From: Pseudothioglobus sp905182815 | GTDB taxonomy: Bacteria > Pseudomonadota > Gammaproteobacteria > PS1 > Pseudothioglobaceae | Reading direction: 5' to 3' | NCBI RefSeq assembly: GCF_048087625.1 | Contig: NZ_CP159805.1 | Span: forward strand, 62,001 to 126,000 | DNA length: 64,000 nt | Shown: positions 51,385 through 60,520 of the stretch, piece by piece | Layout: each line of letters begins with the position of its first letter | Position numbering within the stretch: position 1 is the stretch's first letter | Position numbers and translations under genes: made by a program | Notes under the pieces: model-generated | The model's input: only the letters and a program-made list of their open reading frames with translations | Told to the model about the DNA's origin: nothing | Database searches by the model: none

Positions 51385-52197
51385 TTAATAGCGTCTTTCT
51401 AGCTTACTTTTTTGTAATATCCGCCCTGCGATTTCTTCAATCGAGATGTGGCTTGTATCTATAAAGGGTACATTATTTTGAACATACATATCTTCCGCTC
51501 TTCTAACTTCCTTTTGACACTGTTCAATTGATGCATAGCCACTATTAGACCTCCTTTCACCCCTTATATTCTGAAGTCGAACTGGATTGATACTTAACCC
51601 ATAAAGCTTGTTTTTAAATGGCTTTAAAACACTCGGAAGTTTAACTGAATCTAAGTCCTCATCAATTAATGGATAATTAGCAGCATATATTCCATATTGA
51701 AGCGCTAAAAAAAGACATGTGGGCGTCTTACCTGATCTTGATACGCCAGTAAGAATTATGTCTGCATGATCATAATTTTTAGTGGATAACCCATCATCAT
51801 TATTGAGTGCAAAATTTATACTATCAATTCGACCCGAGTATGTATTTTTATTTCCTACTCCATGAGAAAGCCCCATTTCATGAGATGATTTAGTCTCTAG
51901 AGTATCTTCCATTTTTGAAATAAAAGTCTCAAAAAAATCAAAAATAATCCCACCACTATTTTCAAGTAGATGGGCATATTCAGCTGACACTTGGGTACTA
52001 AAAATAAGGGCAGGCTCGCCATCAGCTTCTGAGGCTTCTTTAATTAATAAGGCAGCTGTCTGAGCTTTTTTTTGCGTATCTATAAATGCTAGATTAACCC
52101 TTTTAAAGTTTATTTCAGGGAATTGCGTAAGAAGACTGTTACCAAGTGCTTCAGCTGTAATACCCGTTCTATCTGAAATAAAAAATACAGTTCTCAT
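51385..52197 (-). CDS. ppsR: PEP synthase regulatory protein (PSRP, kinase/phosphorylase)
   Basis: A 270-residue DUF299-type protein which phosphorylates and dephosphorylates the catalytic region of PEP synthase. It starts MRTVFFISDRTGITAEALGNSLL, which is diagnostic, and carries the P-loop GVSRSGKTPTCLFLALQYG near 151-169. Length is normal. It follows ppsA on the minus strand with a 9-nt gap, so it is cotranscribed with its target. Confidence 0.95.
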   Translation of the reverse strand: MRTVFFISDRTGITAEALGNSLLTQFPEINFKRVNLAFIDTQKKAQTAALLIKEASEADGEPALIFSTQVSAEYAHLLENSGGIIFDFFETFISKMEDTLETKSSHEMGLSHGVGNKNTYSGRIDSINFALNNDDGLSTKNYDHADIILTGVSRSGKTPTCLFLALQYGIYAANYPLIDEDLDSVKLPSVLKPFKNKLYGLSINPVRLQNIRGERRSNSGYASIEQCQKEVRRAEDMYVQNNVPFIDTSHISIEEIAGRILQKSKLERRY

Positions 52198-52206
52198 ATT
52201 AATGTT

Positions 52207-54570
52207 TTAAAGCTTGCCAAGCTTATTCCAAGTTTCAACAACAGTATCAGGGTTTAGTGAGATGCTAGTTATCTGTTGTTTTAGCAGCCACTCTGCAAAA
52301 TCAATATGATCTGATGGTCCTTGACCGCATATGCCAATATATTTGCCCTGACGATGGCACGCCTCAATGGCCATGGTAATCAATTTTTTAACTGCATCAT
52401 TTCTTTCATCAAATCCTTCAGCTATTAGGCCGGAGTCTCTATCCATCCCAAGTGTTAATTGTGTTAAATCATTTGAGCCAATAGAGAAGCCATCAAAATA
52501 TTGTAAAAAATCTTCAGCGATAATGGCGTTTGATGGAAGTTCACACATCATGATTATTCTTAAACCATCTTTTCCTCGCTCCAACCCATTCTCTTTTAAG
52601 AGTTCAATTACTTTTGAAGCTTCAGATGTAGTTCGAACGAAAGGAATCATTATTTCAACATTTTTAAAACCCATCTCATTTCTAACATTTTTAATTGCAA
52701 GACATTCTAATTCAAAGCACTCTCTAAAATCTTCAGAGATATATCTTGATGCACCACGAAAGCCAATCATTGGGTTTTCTTCATGTGGCTCATATAGCTC
52801 ACCTGCAAATAAATTTGAATATTCATTAGATTTAAAATCAGACATTCTAATGATTACTGGCGATTTGGAAAAGCTTGCAGCGATTGTTGAAATTCCTTCC
52901 GTTAATTTTTGAATATAAAAATCTATAGGAGACTTATAGCAAGAGGTTCTTTTTTGAATTTCATCTTTAAGATCTTTTGGAAGGCTATCAAATTCAAGTA
53001 AAGCTTTAGGATGAATACCAATTGTATTATTTATAATAAATTCGAGTCTAGCAAGGCCCACTCCAGAATTTGGAATACTTGAAAAATCATATGCCCTAGA
53101 GGGGTTTCCCACATTCATCATAATTTTGACAGGAATTTCTGGCAGGTTGCTTACTTCAGAAAATGTATGCTCAAATTTTAAAGTCCCTTGATAAACTTTT
53201 CCGGTATCCCCTTCAGCGCAAGATGCTGTAATTACCTCAGAATCTTTAAGTATTTCAGTTGCATTTCCTGTACCAACAATTGCCGGCACTCCAAGCTCTC
53301 TAGCTATAATTGCTGCATGACATGTTCTGCCGCCGCGGTTTGTAATAATTGCAGATGCTAGTTTCATAACAGGCTCCCAGTCTGGGTCCGTCATATCAGT
53401 TACTAGAACATCACCCTTACTCACCAAATCCATTTCTGATAAGCTGTTAATTATTCTGATTTGACCAGCTCCAATTTTTTGACCAATTGCGCGACCTTCT
53501 ATAAGAATTTCAGAGGTTTCAAGGAGCTTATAGCGCTCAATTTTCTGAGAACTTTGTCGACTTTTAACAGTTTCAGGCCTTGCTTGAACAATATAGATTT
53601 TGCCATCAGATCCATCCAGAGCCCACTCAATATCCATTGCTCTTCCATAATGCACCTCAATTTTCATTGCATATTCAGCAAGTTCTTCAATTTGAGCATC
53701 ATTTAAACTAAATCTTAGGCGCTCTTGAGCGTCAACTTCAGTGGTTGTAACTGGTGAGCTTGATTTTGCATCTGAATAAATCATTTTTATTGATTTAGAG
53801 CCAAGACTTCTAGACAAAATTGCTGGCTTTCCTGATTTTAGTGTTGGTTTATGAACATAAAATTCATCTGGGTTTACAGAGCCCTGAACGACAGTTTCGC
53901 CAAGTCCATAAGCAGACGTAATAAAAACAACTTCGTCAAATCCAGACTCAGTGTCTAGAGTAAACATTACTCCACTTGCTCCAATATCACTTCTAACCAT
54001 TTGTTGGACTCCAGCAGAAAGAGATACCATTTCATGTTCAAAACCCTGATGAACTCTATAGGAAATGGCTCTATCGTTATAGAGTGATGCAAATACTTTT
54101 TTAATAGAACTCAAAATATCATCGATACCGCTAACATTCAGATAAGTTTCTTGTTGACCGGCAAAAGATGCTTCAGGTAAGTCCTCTGCAGTTGCTGATG
54201 AACGAACTGCAAAGGTTACAGATGGACCATATTTTTCAGTTAATTTTTGGTAACTTTCAACAATAGATTTATGAAGGTCATCGGGAAATGGCGCGTCTTC
54301 AACCCACTGACGAATTAATGCTCCAGTTTTGGTGAGCTCTTTAATGTCAGTAATATCTAGCGAAACTAGAAGTTCATTGATTTGAGTTTTTAAATGTGAA
54401 TGATTTAAGAAAGATTCAAATGCCTCAGCTGTTGTTGCAAAGCCCCCAGGAACTCGAACACCTTGCGAACTCAGCCCACTAATCATTTCACCTAAAGAAG
54501 CATTTTTACCTCCAACCTTTTCAACATCAGACATGCCAACATCATCTAGCCAGACTATATTTTCAAACAT
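52207..54570 (-). CDS. ppsA: Phosphoenolpyruvate synthase
   Basis: A 787-residue enzyme converting pyruvate + ATP to PEP + AMP + Pi. The N-terminal ATP-grasp domain (VGGKNASLGEMI, SFAGQQETYLNV) is followed by the phosphohistidine domain with GGRTCHAAIIARELG (His about 418; compare His421 in E. coli) and the PEP/pyruvate TIM-barrel with GSNDLTQLTLGMDRD and the active-site Cys in GICGQGPSDH. Length matches. It is divergent from the tkt glycolytic operon with a 279-nt intergenic region, and would run gluconeogenesis opposite to pyk. Confidence 0.97.
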   Translation of the reverse strand: MFENIVWLDDVGMSDVEKVGGKNASLGEMISGLSSQGVRVPGGFATTAEAFESFLNHSHLKTQINELLVSLDITDIKELTKTGALIRQWVEDAPFPDDLHKSIVESYQKLTEKYGPSVTFAVRSSATAEDLPEASFAGQQETYLNVSGIDDILSSIKKVFASLYNDRAISYRVHQGFEHEMVSLSAGVQQMVRSDIGASGVMFTLDTESGFDEVVFITSAYGLGETVVQGSVNPDEFYVHKPTLKSGKPAILSRSLGSKSIKMIYSDAKSSSPVTTTEVDAQERLRFSLNDAQIEELAEYAMKIEVHYGRAMDIEWALDGSDGKIYIVQARPETVKSRQSSQKIERYKLLETSEILIEGRAIGQKIGAGQIRIINSLSEMDLVSKGDVLVTDMTDPDWEPVMKLASAIITNRGGRTCHAAIIARELGVPAIVGTGNATEILKDSEVITASCAEGDTGKVYQGTLKFEHTFSEVSNLPEIPVKIMMNVGNPSRAYDFSSIPNSGVGLARLEFIINNTIGIHPKALLEFDSLPKDLKDEIQKRTSCYKSPIDFYIQKLTEGISTIAASFSKSPVIIRMSDFKSNEYSNLFAGELYEPHEENPMIGFRGASRYISEDFRECFELECLAIKNVRNEMGFKNVEIMIPFVRTTSEASKVIELLKENGLERGKDGLRIIMMCELPSNAIIAEDFLQYFDGFSIGSNDLTQLTLGMDRDSGLIAEGFDERNDAVKKLITMAIEACHRQGKYIGICGQGPSDHIDFAEWLLKQQITSISLNPDTVVETWNKLGKL

Positions 54571-54782
54571 TAAGGTCCTTTTATATTATTTATTAACTCA
54601 AGATTTGATGAAGTAGCATTCATTTTGACACAAAATGTAATACAAGAGTTTTTCATCAAAAGTATAATTTTAATACATTAAAAATGAAGTGAATTATAGA
54701 TTGTAAAGTATTTCATAATTTGATAATGATACTATATTGCAATTGAATATTATTCCTACTATTTGCTTTTATATGGGCTTTT

Positions 54783-54816
54783 TTGACGATAGAAAAGTAC
54801 AAAAAAAATGTATAAT
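54783..54816 (+). promoter_or_regulatory. Possible promoter of the tkt operon
   Basis: A consensus -10 TATAAT is at 54811-54816, 28 nt upstream of the ribosome-binding region AGGGG and 33 nt before the ATG. The TTGACG at 54783-54788 is the only -35-like match, but the spacer is 22 nt, too long for a standard promoter. The remainder of the 279-nt divergent spacer is AT-rich with no gene. Confidence 0.4.
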
Positions 54817-54849
54817 TTATGGTTCACAATATTTTCAGGGGTTTAAATA

Positions 54850-56838
54850 ATGGCGACACAAATTGAATTAGCAAATGCTATCCGAGCCTTGAGCATGGAT
54901 GCTGTGCAAAAAGCAAACTCTGGGCACCCTGGCGCCCCAATGGGAATGGCTGATATTGCAGAAGTTTTATGGAATAAACATTTAAAGTTTAATCCATCAA
55001 ACTCAAATTGGTCAAACAGAGATCGATTTGTGCTATCAAATGGTCATGGATCAATGCTTATCTATTCTTTACTGCATTTGACTGGGTTCGATTTAAGTAT
55101 CAATGATCTAAAAGATTTTCGTCAACTTCACTCTAAAACACCTGGACATCCAGAATATGGTTATGCTGATGGAGTTGAGACAACGACAGGCCCATTAGGT
55201 CAAGGTATTTGTAATGCAGTAGGCATGGCAATTGCGGAGCGAACTCTTGCTGCTCAGTTTAACAAGCCAGGCCATTCTATTGTAGATCACCATACGTATG
55301 CTTTTATGGGCGATGGTTGTCTTATGGAGGGGCTGTCGCATGAATCTTGCGCAATGGCTGGGACTCTTGGTCTGGGAAAACTAATAGCTTTCTGGGACGA
55401 CAATGATATTTCAATCGATGGGCATATTGGTGATTGGATGGAAAAAGGGGTCCCTGGTCGCTTTAAATCTTACAATTGGCATGTTATATCTGATGTTGAT
55501 GGCCATGATTCTGAAGCTATCAATGCTGCTATAGTTGAAGCCAAAGCAATGAATGATAGACCCACCTTAATATGCACTCGAACTGTAATTGGTTTTGGAT
55601 CTCCTAATCTAGCAGGCTCTCATAACTGTCATGGCGCACCTTTAGGTGATGAGGAAATTGCAAAAACACGAGAAAAACTTGGTTGGAATTATGGATCATT
55701 CGAAATTCCTGAAGAGATTTATGAGGGCTGGGATCATAAGATTAAAGGTGCTGAAGTAGAAGATGAATGGAATGAAAAATTTAAAGCTTATAGTGTTAGC
55801 TTTCCAAGTGAAGCTGCTGAATTTCTGCGTCGAATTTCTGGAAGCTTACCAGATAATTTTGACTCTAAAATGAACGACTTTATTGCTAAAACACAGCAAG
55901 ATATGCCCAATATAGCATCACGTAAAGCCTCCCAAAATACAATCGAAGCAATGGGCCCCATAGTTCCTGAATTATTTGGTGGATCTGCAGATTTAACTGG
56001 TTCAAATTTGACAAATTGGTCTGGAAGCGTTGCAGTTAACGCTGAAAATGCAGATGGAAACTATATCTCCTGGGGAGTTCGTGAGTTTGGTATGGCTGCA
56101 ATGATGAATGGCATGGTTTTGCATGGTGGCTTTAAGGTTTATGGCGCAACATTTCTTATGTTCATGGAATATATGAGAAATGCTCTTCGAATGTCTGCAA
56201 TGATGAAGATTGGAACAATTTTTGTATATACCCATGATTCAATTGGTCTTGGTGAAGATGGTCCAACTCATCAGGCTGTTGAGCAGATAGCTACTATGAG
56301 AGTCATACCTAACTTTCAAACGTGGCGAGCATGTGATGCCATTGAGTCCGCAGTATCATGGAAAATAGCTATGTTAAGAGGTGATGCACCTACTGCATTA
56401 ATTTTCTCTAGACAAAACTTGACCCCAATGGAGCGAACCATTGAGCAAGTGAGTAATATTGAGAAAGGTGGATATGTGCTTAAAGATTGTAGTGGCGATG
56501 CTGACATAATTTTAATTGCTACTGGCTCAGAAGTTTCATTGGCAGTTGATGCTGCAACAATGATGAGCGATAAGAAGGTTCGTGTTGTATCAATGCCATC
56601 CACAAATGCGTTTGATGAGCAAGATCAAGGATACAGGGATTCAGTATTATCGCCTGGAGTTAAGCGCGTTGCTATAGAAGCCGGTGTCGCGGAGTCATGG
56701 TATAAGTATGTAGGTCTTGAGGGAGGGATAGTGTCAATGACCACATATGGTGAATCAGCCCCCGCTGGAGAACTATTTAAACATTTTGGGTTTACAGTGG
56801 ATAACGTAATTTCCACCGTTAACAAAGTTTTAAGTTAA
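54850..56838 (+). CDS. tkt: Transketolase
   Basis: A 662-residue ThDP enzyme of the pentose phosphate/Calvin pathways. N-terminal SGHPGAPMGMADIAEVLW, the ThDP motif GDGCLMEGLSHESC with WDDNDISIDG, and the pyrimidine domain with GVREFGMAAMMNGM and THDSIGLGEDGPTHQ are all typical. Length is normal. It is the first gene of a unit tkt-gap-pgk-pyk-fba with short gaps, a gene order seen in sulfur-oxidising gammaproteobacteria. RuBisCO or phosphoribulokinase are not in the window. Confidence 0.97.
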   Translation: MATQIELANAIRALSMDAVQKANSGHPGAPMGMADIAEVLWNKHLKFNPSNSNWSNRDRFVLSNGHGSMLIYSLLHLTGFDLSINDLKDFRQLHSKTPGHPEYGYADGVETTTGPLGQGICNAVGMAIAERTLAAQFNKPGHSIVDHHTYAFMGDGCLMEGLSHESCAMAGTLGLGKLIAFWDDNDISIDGHIGDWMEKGVPGRFKSYNWHVISDVDGHDSEAINAAIVEAKAMNDRPTLICTRTVIGFGSPNLAGSHNCHGAPLGDEEIAKTREKLGWNYGSFEIPEEIYEGWDHKIKGAEVEDEWNEKFKAYSVSFPSEAAEFLRRISGSLPDNFDSKMNDFIAKTQQDMPNIASRKASQNTIEAMGPIVPELFGGSADLTGSNLTNWSGSVAVNAENADGNYISWGVREFGMAAMMNGMVLHGGFKVYGATFLMFMEYMRNALRMSAMMKIGTIFVYTHDSIGLGEDGPTHQAVEQIATMRVIPNFQTWRACDAIESAVSWKIAMLRGDAPTALIFSRQNLTPMERTIEQVSNIEKGGYVLKDCSGDADIILIATGSEVSLAVDAATMMSDKKVRVVSMPSTNAFDEQDQGYRDSVLSPGVKRVAIEAGVAESWYKYVGLEGGIVSMTTYGESAPAGELFKHFGFTVDNVISTVNKVLS

Positions 56839-56859
56839 TTTTTTTAATAGGAGTTTAAG

Positions 56860-57858
56860 ATGACAATAAAAGTTGGAATTAATGGTTTTGGCCGAATTGG
56901 TAGAATGGTTTTTCGTGCAATCGATAAGGATTTTGATAATTTAGAAGTAGTTGGAATTAATGACTTACTAGATAATGATTATCTATCTTATATGCTGAAA
57001 TATGATTCAGTACATGGAAGATTTGGTAAAGATGTCTCAGTAGAAGGAAATAATTTTGTCATTGATGGAAAAAAGATTCGTTTAACTGCTGAGCATAATC
57101 CTGCAGATTTAAAGTGGGGAGATGTTGGTGTAGATTTAGTTATTGACTGTACCGGTTTTTTCTTAACAGAAGAGGGCTGCCAGGCGCATATAGATGCAGG
57201 TGCTAAAAAAGTAATACAGTCAGCCCCTTCTAAAGATCACACACCAATGTTTGTATATGGCGTTAACCACGACTCCTATGATGGTCAGTCGATAATATCA
57301 GCTGCTTCATGTACCACAAATTGCTTAGCTCCAATTGCTAAAGTGCTTAATGATGAATGGGGCATTAAGCGTGGCTTGATGACTACAGTCCATGCAGCAA
57401 CAGCGACTCAAAAAGTTGTTGATAGCCCTTCTTTGAAAGACTGGCGTGGTGGCCGAGGTATATTAGAAAATATTATTCCATCATCAACAGGAGCAGCAAA
57501 AGCGGTTGGTAAGGTTCTGCCTGAACTTAATGGTAAATTAACTGGAATGTCTTTTAGAGTTCCCACTTCTGATGTTTCAGTTGTTGACTTAACTGCTGAG
57601 TTGAATGATGAGTCGGATTATGAGGCAATTTGCGCGGCAATGAAGTCAGCTTCTCAGGGCCCAATGAAAGGCGTTCTAGGCTATACAGATGAAAAAGTTG
57701 TTTCGACAGACTTTGTTGGAAGTACTTTTGCTTCAATATTTGATGCAGAGGCAGGCATGTCAATGGACTCTACATTTGTTAAAATAGTCTCTTGGTATGA
57801 TAATGAGTATAGTTATACGTGCAACTTGTTGCGTTTAGCTGAACACGTTTCACAATAG
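56860..57858 (+). CDS. gap: Glyceraldehyde-3-phosphate dehydrogenase
   Basis: A 332-residue type I GAPDH with INGFGRIGRMVFRA at the start, the catalytic Cys in SAASCTTNCLAPIAKVL and the region WRGGRGILENIIPSSTGAAKAVG. The dinucleotide-fold segment VGINDLLDNDYL has an Asp that generally favours NAD over NADP. It is 22 nt after tkt and 24 nt before pgk, with a good AGGAG upstream. Confidence 0.97.
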   Translation: MTIKVGINGFGRIGRMVFRAIDKDFDNLEVVGINDLLDNDYLSYMLKYDSVHGRFGKDVSVEGNNFVIDGKKIRLTAEHNPADLKWGDVGVDLVIDCTGFFLTEEGCQAHIDAGAKKVIQSAPSKDHTPMFVYGVNHDSYDGQSIISAASCTTNCLAPIAKVLNDEWGIKRGLMTTVHAATATQKVVDSPSLKDWRGGRGILENIIPSSTGAAKAVGKVLPELNGKLTGMSFRVPTSDVSVVDLTAELNDESDYEAICAAMKSASQGPMKGVLGYTDEKVVSTDFVGSTFASIFDAEAGMSMDSTFVKIVSWYDNEYSYTCNLLRLAEHVSQ

Positions 57859-57881
57859 TTTTAATTTGACTTGGGGGTTTA

Positions 57882-59054
57882 ATGAATTTACTTAAGATGA
57901 CTGATCTTGATTTAAGCGGAAAGAGAGTTTTAATTAGGCAAGATCTAAATGTCCCAATAAAAAATGGTGAGGTAACCAGTGATAAGCGTATTTTAGCCTC
58001 ATTACCAACTATTACTCACGCACTTAAAGCTGGCGCTAAGGTTATGATAATGTCACACCTTGGAAGACCAGATGCTGGTGAGTTTGATGAAAAATATTCA
58101 CTTAAACCAGTAGCTAAACATCTTTCTGATTTACTAGGCCATCCAGTAACTCTTGAATCAAAATGGCTTGATGGTGTAGAGATGAATTTTGGTGAAGTTG
58201 TTCTTTGTGAAAATGTCAGATTTAATGTTGGTGAAAAAGAAAACGATGAGGCCTTGTCAAGACAAATGGCATCTTTATGCGATGTTTGTGTGCAAGATGC
58301 TTTTGGGACTGCACATAGAGCCCATGCCTCAACCTACGGAGTTGCTGATTTCGCACCAATTGCCTGCGCGGGTCCGCTTCTCGTTGGTGAGCTTGAGGCT
58401 CTTGGTAAAGCACTTGAAAACCCAAAAAGACCAATGGTTGCTATTGTTGGAGGATCAAAAGTTTCAACCAAACTAACTGTTCTAGATGCACTTTCTAAAA
58501 TTGTTGATCAGTTAGTGGTTGGTGGAGGTATTGCTAATACATTCATTGCGGCTCAAGGCTATAGTGTTGGTCAGTCTCTTTGTGAGCATGATCTTATTCC
58601 TACAGCCCAAGCATTAATGGAGCATTGTCAAATCCCTATCCCAGGTGATGTAGTATGCGGTAAAGAATTCTCTGAGTTTGCAACTGCAGAAAGTAAAAAT
58701 TCAAGTAGTGTTGCTTCTGACGACATGATTTTTGATATTGGCCCTAATTCTATTGAAGAGTTATGTGAGATTATGAAAAATGCAGGAACCATAGTTTGGA
58801 ATGGGCCTGTTGGCGTATTTGAATTTGAGCAGTTTGCAAATGGTACTGAGAAAATAGCGCATGCAATTGCAGATTCAGATGCCTTTTCGATTGCTGGTGG
58901 CGGTGATACCTTGGCAGCAGTTAGTAAATTTAATATCGAAGATAAAATATCCTACATCTCAACTGGTGGAGGTGCATTTTTAGAATTTCTAGAAGGAAAG
59001 AAACTCCCAGTTGTTGAAGTGTTAGAGAAAAGAATGCAGGAGAAAAATAATTAA
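57882..59054 (+). CDS. pgk: Phosphoglycerate kinase
   Basis: A 390-residue kinase (1,3-bisphosphoglycerate + ADP to 3-phosphoglycerate + ATP). The signature KRVLIRQDLNVPIKNGEVT is followed by MIMSHLGRP, LCENVRFNVGE, VGGSKVSTKLTVL and the nucleotide-binding ISTGGGAFLEFLEGK. Length is normal. Its stop (TAA 59052-59054) overlaps the inferred ATT start of pyk, indicating translational coupling. Confidence 0.97.
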   Translation: MNLLKMTDLDLSGKRVLIRQDLNVPIKNGEVTSDKRILASLPTITHALKAGAKVMIMSHLGRPDAGEFDEKYSLKPVAKHLSDLLGHPVTLESKWLDGVEMNFGEVVLCENVRFNVGEKENDEALSRQMASLCDVCVQDAFGTAHRAHASTYGVADFAPIACAGPLLVGELEALGKALENPKRPMVAIVGGSKVSTKLTVLDALSKIVDQLVVGGGIANTFIAAQGYSVGQSLCEHDLIPTAQALMEHCQIPIPGDVVCGKEFSEFATAESKNSSSVASDDMIFDIGPNSIEELCEIMKNAGTIVWNGPVGVFEFEQFANGTEKIAHAIADSDAFSIAGGGDTLAAVSKFNIEDKISYISTGGGAFLEFLEGKKLPVVEVLEKRMQEKNN

Positions 59055-60495
59055 TAGAAGAACAAAAATTTTAGCCACTCTTGGACCATCAACTGACGAT
59101 CCTAAGGTTTTAAAAGGAATTTTAGATGCTGGCGTAAACGTTATTCGAATTAATTTTTCGCATAATAATGAAAAAGAACACTTAGAGCGAATTGCTCAAG
59201 TCAGAAAGTATGAAAAAGAAAATGATACCTTTATTGGTGTATTGATGGATCTGCAAGGACCAAAAATTAGAATTTCTTCTTTTATAGATAATAAGGTATT
59301 ACTTAGCAGGGGAGATCAATTTACTCTTGATGCGGAGCTACCAAAATCTGAAGGGACTCAGACTGCAGTTGGGATAGCTTATAAACAACTCCCAAATGAT
59401 TTAAGTGCTGGAAATACTTTACTGTTAGATGATGGAAAAATAATTCTCAAAGTTTTGCAGATAGATGGGCCAAAAATTTTAACCGAAGTTCTACAGGGCG
59501 GAACTTTATCTAACAATAAGGGAATAAATTTACGTGGCGGCGGCCTAAGCGCAAGCGCTTTAACTGAAAAAGATAAGCAAGATATTCATACTGCGGCTAA
59601 GGCGGATGCTGATTATGTCGCTATTTCTTTTCCTATACATGCAGATGACATTCGTCAGACCAAGAGGCTTCTTAAGGAGGCTGGATCGAATGCTAGTGTT
59701 ATTGCAAAAATTGAGCGAGCTGAAGCATTGCAAGAGGATGTTATTAATGAGATTATTCAAGAATCAGCTGGAATAATGGTCGCACGTGGTGATTTAGGTG
59801 TTGAAATTGGAGATCCCCAGCTTCCTGCGCAACAAAAACGCCTAATCTTATTGGCAAGGGCAAATGATAGATTTGTTATTACAGCAACTCAAATGTTGGA
59901 ATCAATGATTACTAGCCCTATACCAACTAGAGCAGAGGTTTTTGACGTAGCAAACGCAGTTTTAGATGGAACTGATGCAGTGATGCTTTCTGCAGAAACT
60001 GCAGTAGGTGCTCATCCTGTAGAGGCAGTCAAAACAATGAGTGATGTCTGTTTGGAAGCAGAAAAAAGCCCAACAGCAAAAGTATCTCATCACAGACTTC
60101 ATGAGCATTTTGAGGGTATTGATGAAACAATTGCTATGAGCTCAATGTATGCTGCTAACCATTTGGGTGCAAAGGTGGTGGCAACTCTCACTCAAACTGG
60201 AAAAACAGCGCTTTGGATGTCGAGAATTAGTTCTAATATTGCAATTTTTGCAATGTCAGATAATTATAAAACTTTAAAAAAAGTTACTATTTATAGAGGA
60301 GTCTATCCTTGTTATATAGATAAAACAAGTGCGGATGATTGGAATCATGTTAATACCCATGTTATAGAAAATCTGGAGGATAAATCCCAAGTTGAGAAAG
60401 GAGATATTGTTATTGTTACAAAGGGGATGCATAAGGATAAATCAGGTGGTACAAACCTGATGAAAATTTTGCGTGTAGGCGATGGAAATTATTAA
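59050..60495 (+). CDS. pyk: Pyruvate kinase, apparent ATT start
   Basis: A 481-residue enzyme: NRRTKILATLGPSTDDPKVL at the N-terminus, VIRINFSHNN, MDLQGPKIRI, FIxKI-like AKIERAEAL, IMVARGDLGVEI and ITATQMLESMI, and the C-terminal domain. The usual N-terminal sequence has no ATG/GTG/TTG upstream: the frame is closed by TAG at 59023, and the first standard start after it would remove conserved residues. ATT at 59050 (or ATA at 59047) has AGGAG at 59038-59042 at ideal spacing and overlaps pgk's stop. A non-canonical start is inferred. Confidence 0.9.
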   Translation: MNRRTKILATLGPSTDDPKVLKGILDAGVNVIRINFSHNNEKEHLERIAQVRKYEKENDTFIGVLMDLQGPKIRISSFIDNKVLLSRGDQFTLDAELPKSEGTQTAVGIAYKQLPNDLSAGNTLLLDDGKIILKVLQIDGPKILTEVLQGGTLSNNKGINLRGGGLSASALTEKDKQDIHTAAKADADYVAISFPIHADDIRQTKRLLKEAGSNASVIAKIERAEALQEDVINEIIQESAGIMVARGDLGVEIGDPQLPAQQKRLILLARANDRFVITATQMLESMITSPIPTRAEVFDVANAVLDGTDAVMLSAETAVGAHPVEAVKTMSDVCLEAEKSPTAKVSHHRLHEHFEGIDETIAMSSMYAANHLGAKVVATLTQTGKTALWMSRISSNIAIFAMSDNYKTLKKVTIYRGVYPCYIDKTSADDWNHVNTHVIENLEDKSQVEKGDIVIVTKGMHKDKSGGTNLMKILRVGDGNY

Positions 60496-60520
60496 AAGTA
60501 AATTATAAGGGTGAAAAATT

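Noticed and set aside
54783..54816. TTGACG ... TATAAT as a full sigma70 promoter for tkt
   Set aside because: The spacer is 22 nt, well outside 16-18 nt. The -10 alone may still be used, so it is listed with low confidence and not as a complete promoter.
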